Below, piece after piece: positions 53,490 through 60,791 of a DNA stretch of 64,000 nucleotides. Numbering within the stretch: the stretch's first letter is position 1; every line of letters starts with the position of its first letter. This DNA is from Acidimicrobiia bacterium (GTDB lineage Bacteria > Actinomycetota > Acidimicrobiia > Acidimicrobiales > Poriferisodalaceae). The notes under the pieces are model-generated. The model was given only the letters and a program-made list of their open reading frames with translations, was not told the DNA's origin and made no database searches. Location of the stretch: assembly GCA_012960315.1 (NCBI GenBank), contig DUBN01000024.1:62001-126000 (forward strand), given 5' to 3'. A program made the translations under genes and the position numbers.

Positions 53490-54767
53490 TTAACGGTTCG
53501 GATGGCCGGGAGCGCCCTTCTCGTGAGAGACGGGTGGTTGCCAGGTTCCACGCAGGTCTGTCATGCCTTCACGTTCAGGAGAAGAGCCAGGGACGATGCG
53601 CAAGGAATGCGAGCGTTCCCACGCATCATGAACGTGCATGCGGTCGCGATCGGTGATTGATGTGGAAAGGAGATAGTCACCGGAGAGAAGTGTGAGTTCC
53701 TCCATAACGAAGTCCACATATCCACGTCCGGGGCCGATGGTGTTCGTTTGGAGGTGCTGTAGCGCACTGTTGGGAGATGCCAGATGGACGCCAGTTGCGT
53801 GATGCAGTTTCATCGCGAAAACAGGGTCGGTAACTGTACTTTCCGCTTCGTACCAGAGTCGAATGACAAGGGCATTCCCCGAGCTCGGAAGCGGGTTAGC
53901 GAGCCATTGACCGTCGAGGAAGTCCACGTGAAAGATGCGTATTTCTCCGCTCCCCCGACGAACTTCTATTTCGGTGAGCGACGTGTCTGTGTGTATTTGG
54001 TCACCGTCCTCGTCTCTTAATTTTTCGGCCTCTGCTGCGTTGACTGCGTCAAGGTACGACCAACAAACTTCGGTTGCTTCACCCGCCTCCATAAGGTTGC
54101 CGTGATCTAGCCAGCCAACTTCGTCACACAGTCCTTCGACCAGTGGTAACGAGTGAGACACAAGAACGATGGTGGTTCCTGCGCGGCGAAGCTCATATAG
54201 ATGTTCAAGACATTTTCTCTGAAACGCCTCGTCGCCCACAGCGATTACCTCGTCAATAAGAAGAATTTCGGGTGCGACGTGTACTGCAACTGCGAATCCG
54301 AGGCGCACATACATTCCGCTAGACAAAATTTTCACGGGGGCGTCGATGAAGTCACCGATGTCGCTGAACTCGATGATCCCGTCGACGGCTAAGTTCATTT
54401 CCTTTCGGCTTAAGCCCAGAATTGCTCCGTTGAGATAGATGTTTTCCCTTCCGCTCAGTTCGGGGTGGAATCCGGAACCAAGTTCGAGGAGCGCAGATAC
54501 GCGGCCATTAACCGCGAGATGTCCGCTGGTGGGTTCGTGAATCCCGGCCATGAGTTTGAGCAGCGTGGTCTTACCGGATCCGTTATGTCCGATGAGGCCG
54601 AAAAATGACCCGCGTTTTATTTCAAGGGAAACGTCTTTTAATGCCCAAAAATCTCGGATCGTGCGATTTCTTCCCCGCCGCACTACGGCCTCTTTCAGGG
54701 AGCCGGGGCGGTCGCGGTGGATCCTGTAGTGCTTTGATACGTCGTGTGCGGAGATGATCGAGTTCAC
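53490..54767 (-). CDS. wzt: Polysaccharide ABC transporter ATP-binding protein (Wzt)
   Basis: It powers export of lipid-linked polysaccharide with Wzm. The 425-residue protein (GTG start at 54767 overlapping wzm) has Walker A GHNGSGKT at about 60-67, the signature LSSGMYVRLGFAVAVH, Walker B ILLIDEVIAVGD and H-loop VSHSLPLVEGLCDE, then a C-terminal domain (about 255-425) of the Wzt_C kind that in some systems binds the terminal sugar of the polymer and licenses export. The ribosome-binding site GAGG lies four bases before the GTG. The frame is open further upstream inside wzm, but is not used. Confidence 0.9.
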   Translation of the reverse strand: MNSIISAHDVSKHYRIHRDRPGSLKEAVVRRGRNRTIRDFWALKDVSLEIKRGSFFGLIGHNGSGKTTLLKLMAGIHEPTSGHLAVNGRVSALLELGSGFHPELSGRENIYLNGAILGLSRKEMNLAVDGIIEFSDIGDFIDAPVKILSSGMYVRLGFAVAVHVAPEILLIDEVIAVGDEAFQRKCLEHLYELRRAGTTIVLVSHSLPLVEGLCDEVGWLDHGNLMEAGEATEVCWSYLDAVNAAEAEKLRDEDGDQIHTDTSLTEIEVRRGSGEIRIFHVDFLDGQWLANPLPSSGNALVIRLWYEAESTVTDPVFAMKLHHATGVHLASPNSALQHLQTNTIGPGRGYVDFVMEELTLLSGDYLLSTSITDRDRMHVHDAWERSHSLRIVPGSSPEREGMTDLRGTWQPPVSHEKGAPGHPNR

Positions 54768-55579
54768 ATGTCCTCGCTCAGTTGCATTGACCGCCGCGCG
54801 AAGAACCGCCAACCGAGACCAAAAGCCACTGTGGAATAGCCGACAAGTGCAAGCCATCGTGTCGCGCTTGGCCATTCAACTAGATATGCCGAGTCTCGGG
54901 CTGCGGCGACGAACTGGTTGATTGGGTTCCACTCAACGATCTTTCTTACGGGTAGGCCCCAGTGCCGTTCGGGAATGATGTCGATGGGATAGACGATGGG
55001 CACGAGAAAGAAGACAGCATTGATGATGATTCCGACGAGGTACTGCACATCGCGGTAGTGGGTGTTCAAGACGCACACAAAAAATCCGATGCCAAGGCCG
55101 AAAAGCCCTGCTAGCAGCAGCACCACTGGCAGTACCAGAGTCGGCAGACCGACATTGCCCAATAAGGCCATGACCAACAAGAGAACGCCAGCTTCAATAG
55201 CCGATTGCACTGCAAGAGCTACTGCGCTCCCGAAAATCGCTGTCTCGGGCGGAAAGAAGACTTTTCGGCGAAGGTCACCGACTGAGCTAAGCCATCCCAT
55301 AGCACCGTTGATCATTCCGGCGAAAAACAGCCACACAACCAACCCCGTGAATAAGAAGACCGCGAAATTTTGGCTGCCGTTTCCTGCTGGAGGTGGCGAC
55401 GCCCGGAAGAAAACCGAAAAGACGAGGCTGTATACAAGGATCGTGGATAGCGGACTGAGCATTGACCAAGTCCAACCCAACAGGCTCCGTTTGTATCTGG
55501 CTTTGAGTTCCCTTCGGGCGAAGTTTCTTACGAGAGGGGTGTATCGGGAAGCGGAAGCGATGATGTTTGTGAGGGTCAC
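54764..55579 (-). CDS. wzm: Polysaccharide ABC transporter permease (Wzm)
   Basis: The 271-residue membrane protein has six hydrophobic helices and the family stretch LVRNFARRELKARYKRSLLG, continuing WTWSMLSPL, at the N-terminus, plus the late VPIVYPIDIIPERH and WNPINQFVAAARD. Together with Wzt it moves a finished undecaprenyl-PP-linked glycan across the membrane. I start it at the GTG at 55579, six bases after the rmlB stop codon; the frame is open to 55678. It overlaps wzt by GTGA. Confidence 0.9.
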   Translation of the reverse strand: MTLTNIIASASRYTPLVRNFARRELKARYKRSLLGWTWSMLSPLSTILVYSLVFSVFFRASPPPAGNGSQNFAVFLFTGLVVWLFFAGMINGAMGWLSSVGDLRRKVFFPPETAIFGSAVALAVQSAIEAGVLLLVMALLGNVGLPTLVLPVVLLLAGLFGLGIGFFVCVLNTHYRDVQYLVGIIINAVFFLVPIVYPIDIIPERHWGLPVRKIVEWNPINQFVAAARDSAYLVEWPSATRWLALVGYSTVAFGLGWRFFARRSMQLSEDM

Positions 55580-55584
55580 TGGTC

Positions 55585-56538
55585 TTATGCCTTTTTGGGG
55601 CGCCACCAAGTTTCGTGGTCGCGGTACCAGTGAACAGTCGCTTCGAGCCCCGAAAAAAGGTCTACTTCTGGTTTCCAACCCAGTCCGCGCAGCAGGCTGG
55701 AGTTGATGGAGTAACGGAAATCATGCCCGGGGCGGTCGTCGACGCGCACGATTGCGGACTCGTCGCGGTCACAAAGTTCAATAAGCATTTTTGTCAGTTC
55801 AAGATTCGTAACTTCATTTCCGGCCCCAATATTGTAAATTTGACCGACCTGCCCAACACGCAGAACACTTTCGATCGCGTTGCAGTTGTCCTCAACGTGT
55901 ATCCAATCTCGAACATTGCTCCCATCGCCATATAGGGGCACTGTCAACCCGTCGAGAAGGTTCGTAACGAAAAGAGGTATCAGCTTTTCCGGGAATTGGA
56001 ACGGTCCATAATTGTTCGAGGAACGGGTGACAACGACTGGTAGGCCATACGTGGTGTGGTGAGCAAGGGCAATTAGATCGGAACTGGCTTTAGAGGCCGA
56101 ATAAGGGCTGCTCGGTTCTAAAGGGTCGCTTTCGGAGAATGATCCCTGGGTTCGAGAGCCGTATGTTTCATCGGTGGAGATATGGATGAACCGAGATATT
56201 CCCAACTGATTAGCTACATCACACATGACGTTGGTACCGAGACAGTTGGTGATAACAAACCGATCGGAGCCGTTGATCGAACGATCGACATGGCTCTCTG
56301 CGGCAAAATGAACGACAGCTTCGTGGCCGGCCATAGCTAAGGCCACGAGTTTGCGGTCACAGATATCGCCTTCGACGAACTGGACGCGAGGGTTCTCAGC
56401 GAAATCAGTCAGAGTATCTTTGCTACCTGCGTAGGTAAGCGAATCGACGATGGTGATTTCATCATCGCTGTTGGCCAATAAAAATCGGACGAAGTTCGAG
56501 CCAACAAAACCAGCGCCACCCGTTACCAGGACTTTCAT
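55585..56538 (-). CDS. rmlB: dTDP-glucose 4,6-dehydratase
   Basis: RmlB converts dTDP-glucose to dTDP-4-keto-6-deoxyglucose with bound NAD+. The 317-residue protein starts MKVLVTGGAGFVGSNFVRF and has VHFAAESHVDRSI, ISTDETYGS (usually STDEVYG) with YSASKASSD (Tyr-x3-Lys) and RSSNNYGPFQFPEKLIPLF, all conserved. The ATG at 56538 matches the family start; the frame extends to 56592, overlapping rmlC. It lies eight bases after rmlC. Confidence 0.95.
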   Translation of the reverse strand: MKVLVTGGAGFVGSNFVRFLLANSDDEITIVDSLTYAGSKDTLTDFAENPRVQFVEGDICDRKLVALAMAGHEAVVHFAAESHVDRSINGSDRFVITNCLGTNVMCDVANQLGISRFIHISTDETYGSRTQGSFSESDPLEPSSPYSASKASSDLIALAHHTTYGLPVVVTRSSNNYGPFQFPEKLIPLFVTNLLDGLTVPLYGDGSNVRDWIHVEDNCNAIESVLRVGQVGQIYNIGAGNEVTNLELTKMLIELCDRDESAIVRVDDRPGHDFRYSINSSLLRGLGWKPEVDLFSGLEATVHWYRDHETWWRPKKA

Positions 56539-56545
56539 CGCTTGA

Positions 56546-57100
56546 TCAGTTCCGCAGGCCGTAGTGAGGGCGAACTGCGTCATCAATATCATTTCGACGT
56601 GGGTTTGATTGGTCCCGGGTCGACAAGATCGGGTCTTTCATACCCCACTCAGCACCAATTTCGGGGTCGTTCCATATAACTCCTAGCTCGTCTGCGGGGT
56701 TGTAGTAGTTGTCGACCAGGTAGGTGATGGTCGCATCAGTCAGTGTCGCAAAGCCATGAGCTACTCCCGGCGGGATGTAGATACCACGGTGATCACTTCC
56801 ATCTAAATCGGTGTGTTGAGTGGCGCCCTCAGTCGGCGATCCAGCGCGTAGGTCGTGCAGGACCACACGGACGGTCCCGAAGGGCACATACCAATAGTCA
56901 GCCTGGTGAAGGTGATAGTGCAACCCTACGATGCATCCGCTTTGACGGTCTCCTCGGTTGGCTTGAACCATTTCTCGTGAACCGCTGGGAATCCATTCGC
57001 GTCGATACGTTTCGACGAAGAACCCGCGCTCGTCGTCGTAGACCTTAGGTGTTACGACATAGACGCCTTCGATATTGTCGGAAGAGACCACTTCAGCCAT
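56546..57100 (-). CDS. rmlC: dTDP-4-dehydrorhamnose 3,5-epimerase
   Basis: RmlC epimerises carbons 3 and 5 of dTDP-4-keto-6-deoxyglucose. The 184-residue cupin has YDDERGFFVETYRREW, the catalytic-His GLHYHLHQADYWY (His in 'GLHYQ.. ' position), DLRAGSPTEG and IPPGVAHGFATLTDA. The 'HYHL' in place of the common 'HYQ' is a small deviation. AGG lies five bases before the ATG at 57100. It follows birA by about 35 bases, on the same strand. Confidence 0.93.
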   Translation of the reverse strand: MAEVVSSDNIEGVYVVTPKVYDDERGFFVETYRREWIPSGSREMVQANRGDRQSGCIVGLHYHLHQADYWYVPFGTVRVVLHDLRAGSPTEGATQHTDLDGSDHRGIYIPPGVAHGFATLTDATITYLVDNYYNPADELGVIWNDPEIGAEWGMKDPILSTRDQSNPRRNDIDDAVRPHYGLRN

Positions 57101-57135
57101 GCAGACCTAGGGTATTGCTTACTTGGCGCCGCTGG

Positions 57136-57972
57136 TCAGCGCGCGTCGAGTCGCAGGTGTTCTACGTCAGCGACAGAAATATTTTTCAGGTCGCCTTGGT
57201 CAGTTTCAATCACTAGTTGGCCGGTTTCGTCCAGGTGAACTGCGCGCCCTTCGAGCGTCCGATTTTCCTTGGACGGCTCCAAGTGCACTCGCACGCGGCG
57301 TCCAAGCGTGCTTGAGTGCCGTCGAATTTTTTCGAGCAACGTTTCGACGCCTGACGGTTGCAGCAGATTTGAATATTCGTCTTCAAAGTTGTGAAGGATT
57401 GCGTGAGCCAGCTTCGGCCGGTCGACGAGCGATCCAGCCAACAAGTCGAGACTCGTTGCAACTAGTTCGAGTTCGGGCGGCACCCGTTCCCAACCAGTAT
57501 TTAGCCCCATGCCCACGACCAAAGCTGAGATCGCAGCGTCAACGATCAGAGTTTCAGTCAGGATGCCCGCCACCTTGAGATAGCCAAGACCTCCCGGAGC
57601 GTCGTTTGAGCTATCAACTACAAGGTCGTTGGGCCATTTAATACCCAGCTTGACCTTTGTAGCTTCGCTCACTGCGTTAACGGTGGCGACAGCGAGCGCA
57701 GAGGTAACTAGTGAAGCGCTGCGCACAGGGAGAGAATGCGACGGTGGTCGAAGAAGAATGGACATCATTAGCGATGTTCCTGGCGGGGCCGTCCACACAC
57801 GCCCTCTACGACCGCGACCTTGTGTTTGAAGGTCAGCGATCAATACCTCACCTTCTTGTCCCCCATTTCGTGCGAGCTCTAGCAGCGAAGTATTCGTCGA
57901 AGGAATCTCGGGCACCCAGACCACGTTTTGGAAGCGAGTTCCCTCCACCGCGTCGAACTTGTGGCTTTCCAC
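57136..57972 (-). CDS. birA: Biotin-[acetyl-CoA-carboxylase] ligase
   Basis: It joins biotin to the lysine of carrier proteins, here most likely the BCCP domain of the divergent accA. The 278-residue protein has the biotin-binding QTQGRGRRGRVWTAPPG, KWPNDLVVDS and a C-terminal SH3-like domain (VHLDETGQLVIETDQGD). There is no N-terminal winged-helix DNA-binding domain, so it is not a repressor. Start GTG at 57972. It precedes rmlC in the same orientation. Confidence 0.92.
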   Translation of the reverse strand: MESHKFDAVEGTRFQNVVWVPEIPSTNTSLLELARNGGQEGEVLIADLQTQGRGRRGRVWTAPPGTSLMMSILLRPPSHSLPVRSASLVTSALAVATVNAVSEATKVKLGIKWPNDLVVDSSNDAPGGLGYLKVAGILTETLIVDAAISALVVGMGLNTGWERVPPELELVATSLDLLAGSLVDRPKLAHAILHNFEDEYSNLLQPSGVETLLEKIRRHSSTLGRRVRVHLEPSKENRTLEGRAVHLDETGQLVIETDQGDLKNISVADVEHLRLDAR

Positions 57973-58094
57973 AAACCTGAGCGTACCTACCTCTAAGTGC
58001 TGTTATTTGTGAAAGGGAAACACGTCAGATGGGAAGAAGCACTCGAGTGTGACACGATTGCAAGTCGTACGTCCGTGCTCGGAAGGCCGAACCC
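57973..58094. promoter_or_regulatory. Divergent intergenic region, birA and accA
   Basis: The 122-base gap lies between divergent genes for a biotin ligase and its likely target, so both promoters are probably here (inference). GGAAGG six to eight bases before the accA GTG may serve as its ribosome-binding site. I see no BirA-type operator, consistent with the missing DNA-binding domain. Confidence 0.4.
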
Positions 58095-59852
58095 GTGTTC
58101 TCGAAGATTCTCATCGCTAACCGTGGAGAAATAGCTGTACGAGTTATTAGGGCTTGTCGCGAGTTAGGTATCGCCAGCGTGGCTGTATATAGCGAGCTTG
58201 ATCGCAACGCCTTGCATGTTCGGCTCGCCGACGAGGCATACGCCCTCGGTGGGGAGACCGCAGCTGATTCATATTTGAACACCTCAGCCATTCTGGACGC
58301 TATTGAGCAAAGCGGAGCTGACGCAGTTCATCCTGGCTACGGTTTCTATAGCGAGAACGCGGAATTCGCTCGAGCGATTACCGAGCGAGGTGTGACGTTT
58401 ATCGGCCCACCGCCCGCCGCAATTGAGGTGATGGGTGACAAAATTTCAGCTCGCCTTGCCGCGGAAAAGGTCGGCGTTGACAGCGTGCCGGGAACAACAG
58501 AGGTTATTCAGCATCCTGATGAGGTTCGTAGCTTCGGCGCAGAGCACGGCTACCCGGTCGCCATAAAGGCTGCTTATGGGGGCGGAGGACGCGGCATGAA
58601 GGTCGTGTCATCAGATGAAGAAGCCGATGCCGCACTGGAATCCGCTCAGCGAGAAGCGGAAAGTTTTTTTGGGCGAAATGAGTGTTACCTAGAGCGTTAT
58701 CTGACGTGGCCGCGACATATAGAAATGCAGATAATTGCCGATCAGCACGGCAACGTCGTTTGGCTTGGAGAACGCGACTGTTCTGCGCAACGACGGCATC
58801 AGAAACTGGTTGAAGAAAGCCCGGCGCCGAATTTCCCAGACGAGGTTCGCCAAGCTATGGGCGCGGCGGCGGTGGCAGTTGCCGAGGGCTGCGGTTACAC
58901 CAACGCTGGAACCGTTGAGTTTCTCTTCCAAGACGGTGAGTTCTACTACCTAGAGATGAACACAAGGTTGCAGGTGGAGCACCCCGTCACCGAGTTGGTA
59001 TCGGGAATCGATCTGGTTCGGGAACAAATTCGTGTAGCGGCGGGCGAATCGCTGTCGTTTACCCAAGATGACGTTACCTGTGAGGGACACGCTATCGAAG
59101 TCAGAATTAACGCGGAAGATCCCGCAGGTGGGCGCTTTCTTCCATCACCTGGGACAATCAGTAGTCTGCAGCTACCGCAGGGCTTCGGTGTTCGTTGGGA
59201 CGGCGGGTATGAAGCGGGTGATGTTGTTTCGCAGTTCTACGACAACTTGATCGGCAAGCTCGTCGTGTGGGGGTCAGATAGGCAAACCGCCATTGACCGA
59301 ATGCAGAGTGCCCTCGTTGAGTTAAAGATCGGAGGAGTAGCGACTACCGCTAACGCGCATAAGGCCATTCTGGCTAGCCCCGATTTTCGCGCCGGTGTGC
59401 ACAGCACAAAGTGGGTTGAAGAATCGCTGGACCTAGCAGACATTTCAGGAAAATCTGATGCCGCTGGGGACGACCCCGGTGAAGAGGACCCAAGAGTTCG
59501 TAAAGATGTGGTTCTTGAGGTGAACGGTAAACGCTTTGAAGTCGCTGCGTGGGTACCCGAGTCTGCAGGCGTCGCTGTCAGTCAAAAGCCGGCAAAGGCG
59601 CGCCGTTCAGGATCCAGTGGCAGCGGAACCAAATCCGGTTCAGGTCAAGTCACTGTGCCTATGCAGGGAACGATCGTGAAGGTCCTCGTTGAGGTGGGCC
59701 AGGAAGTAAGTGAGGGCGATGCTGTGGTGGTGTTGGAAGCCATGAAAATGGAAAACAACATCAACGCTGATAAGTCAGGAACCGTAAGCGAAGTAAGGAT
59801 TGATCCGGGTGACACGGTCGGTGCAGGCGACGTTGTTGTTGTCATCGATTGA
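58095..59852 (+). CDS. accA: Acyl-CoA carboxylase alpha subunit (biotin carboxylase + BCCP)
   Basis: The alpha chain of an acetyl/propionyl-CoA carboxylase: it carboxylates biotin with ATP and bicarbonate. The 585-residue protein has the N-terminal KILIANRGEIAVRVIRAC, ATP-grasp KAAYGGGGRGMKVV, EMNTRLQVEHPVTELV and, after a Gly/Ser-rich linker (GSSGSGTKSGSG), a biotinyl domain with VLEAMKMEN whose central Lys is the biotin site. Layout and length match mycobacterial AccA3 (Rv3285). The start is GTG at 58095. BirA is divergent; the beta subunit is not in the window. Confidence 0.95.
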   Translation: MFSKILIANRGEIAVRVIRACRELGIASVAVYSELDRNALHVRLADEAYALGGETAADSYLNTSAILDAIEQSGADAVHPGYGFYSENAEFARAITERGVTFIGPPPAAIEVMGDKISARLAAEKVGVDSVPGTTEVIQHPDEVRSFGAEHGYPVAIKAAYGGGGRGMKVVSSDEEADAALESAQREAESFFGRNECYLERYLTWPRHIEMQIIADQHGNVVWLGERDCSAQRRHQKLVEESPAPNFPDEVRQAMGAAAVAVAEGCGYTNAGTVEFLFQDGEFYYLEMNTRLQVEHPVTELVSGIDLVREQIRVAAGESLSFTQDDVTCEGHAIEVRINAEDPAGGRFLPSPGTISSLQLPQGFGVRWDGGYEAGDVVSQFYDNLIGKLVVWGSDRQTAIDRMQSALVELKIGGVATTANAHKAILASPDFRAGVHSTKWVEESLDLADISGKSDAAGDDPGEEDPRVRKDVVLEVNGKRFEVAAWVPESAGVAVSQKPAKARRSGSSGSGTKSGSGQVTVPMQGTIVKVLVEVGQEVSEGDAVVVLEAMKMENNINADKSGTVSEVRIDPGDTVGAGDVVVVID

Positions 59853-59856
59853 TGGT

Positions 59857-59874
59857 GCCGACACACTTGTCGGC
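59857..59874 (+). terminator. Hairpin after accA, putative terminator
   Basis: GCCGACA-CACT-TGTCGGC is a perfect 7-base stem with a 4-base loop, five bases after the accA stop codon. No run of T follows, so if it terminates transcription it would be of the non-canonical kind common in actinobacteria. Confidence 0.45.
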
Positions 59875-59930
59875 TAAAGCTGCGCCAGACTAGTGAACGT
59901 GATTGCAGAAGGAGCGCTGGGGGTTTATCT

Positions 59931-60791
59931 ATGCGGGGGATGATGCTCGCTGGTGGCGCGGGAACCCGCTTGTTTCCCTTAAGTCGCGTTTCGAGTAAGC
60001 AGTTGCAGCCCGTTTACGACAAGCCAATGATCTACTACCCCTTGGCCACGCTGATGAACGCCGCTATCCGAGAGATTCACTTGATCAGCACTCCCCACGA
60101 TCTACCTGTTTTTCAAGAAGTGCTGGGCGATGGCCACCAGTGGGGAATTGATCTGTCGTATGGAGTGCAACCGGAGCCGGGGGGCATCGCACAAGCAGTG
60201 GTGATCGGCGAGAACTTTATTCAAAGTGACTCTTTCGTTTTGGTACTGGGTGACAACATTTTTCATGGCCCCATCGGCCTGGAAGACGAAGTCGCGAAGT
60301 TCCGTAGTGGTGCGGTTATTTGGGGGTACCCGGTAGATGACCCGCAACGCTATGGGGTAATCGAAATCGATGAATCTGGGTCTGTTCTTTCCATTCAAGA
60401 AAAACCTGAAATCCCACGAAGTGACCTCGCGGTACCTGGCCTTTACCTTTACGACGGTTCCGCTGTACTTCGAGCGAAAAACCTTGAGCCAAGCGACCGA
60501 GGTGAGTTGGAAATCACTGATCTCAATTTGAGCTTCCTCAACGACGGGCAATTGCGTGCAGTCGAACTGAAGCGAGACATCACCTGGCTGGATTCAGGCA
60601 CTCATGAAAGCTTGCTTGACAGTTCTAACTTCATTGCAGCAATCGAGAAAAGACAGGGGCACAAGGTCGCGTGCCTGGAAGAAGTCGCATTCAAAATGGG
60701 TTTCGTGTCGGTAGATGACGTGGCGCGAACGATAGGGGCGATGCCCCATTCTCCTTACCGCAGCTATTGCGAAAGAGCGATTTTGGGGTGA
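59931..60791 (+). CDS. rmlA: Glucose-1-phosphate thymidylyltransferase
   Basis: The first enzyme of dTDP-rhamnose synthesis: glucose-1-P + dTTP to dTDP-glucose. The 286-residue protein has MMLAGGAGTRLFPLSRVSSK (nucleotide loop), QPVYDKPMIYYPLATLM, VQPEPGGIAQAV, LVLGDNIFHG and WLDSGTHESLLDSSNF, all typical of the short RmlA type. It lies about 80 bases after accA, behind a hairpin, and overlaps the YfhO-like gene by GTGA. The AAGGAG visible upstream (about 16 bases) is too far from the ATG at 59931; GGGGG is closer. Confidence 0.95.
   Translation: MRGMMLAGGAGTRLFPLSRVSSKQLQPVYDKPMIYYPLATLMNAAIREIHLISTPHDLPVFQEVLGDGHQWGIDLSYGVQPEPGGIAQAVVIGENFIQSDSFVLVLGDNIFHGPIGLEDEVAKFRSGAVIWGYPVDDPQRYGVIEIDESGSVLSIQEKPEIPRSDLAVPGLYLYDGSAVLRAKNLEPSDRGELEITDLNLSFLNDGQLRAVELKRDITWLDSGTHESLLDSSNFIAAIEKRQGHKVACLEEVAFKMGFVSVDDVARTIGAMPHSPYRSYCERAILG

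Noticed and set aside
55062-55706. 214-codon plus-strand frame opposite wzm
   Set aside because: It is a shadow of a clear membrane permease gene; the product is basic and has no recognisable motif.
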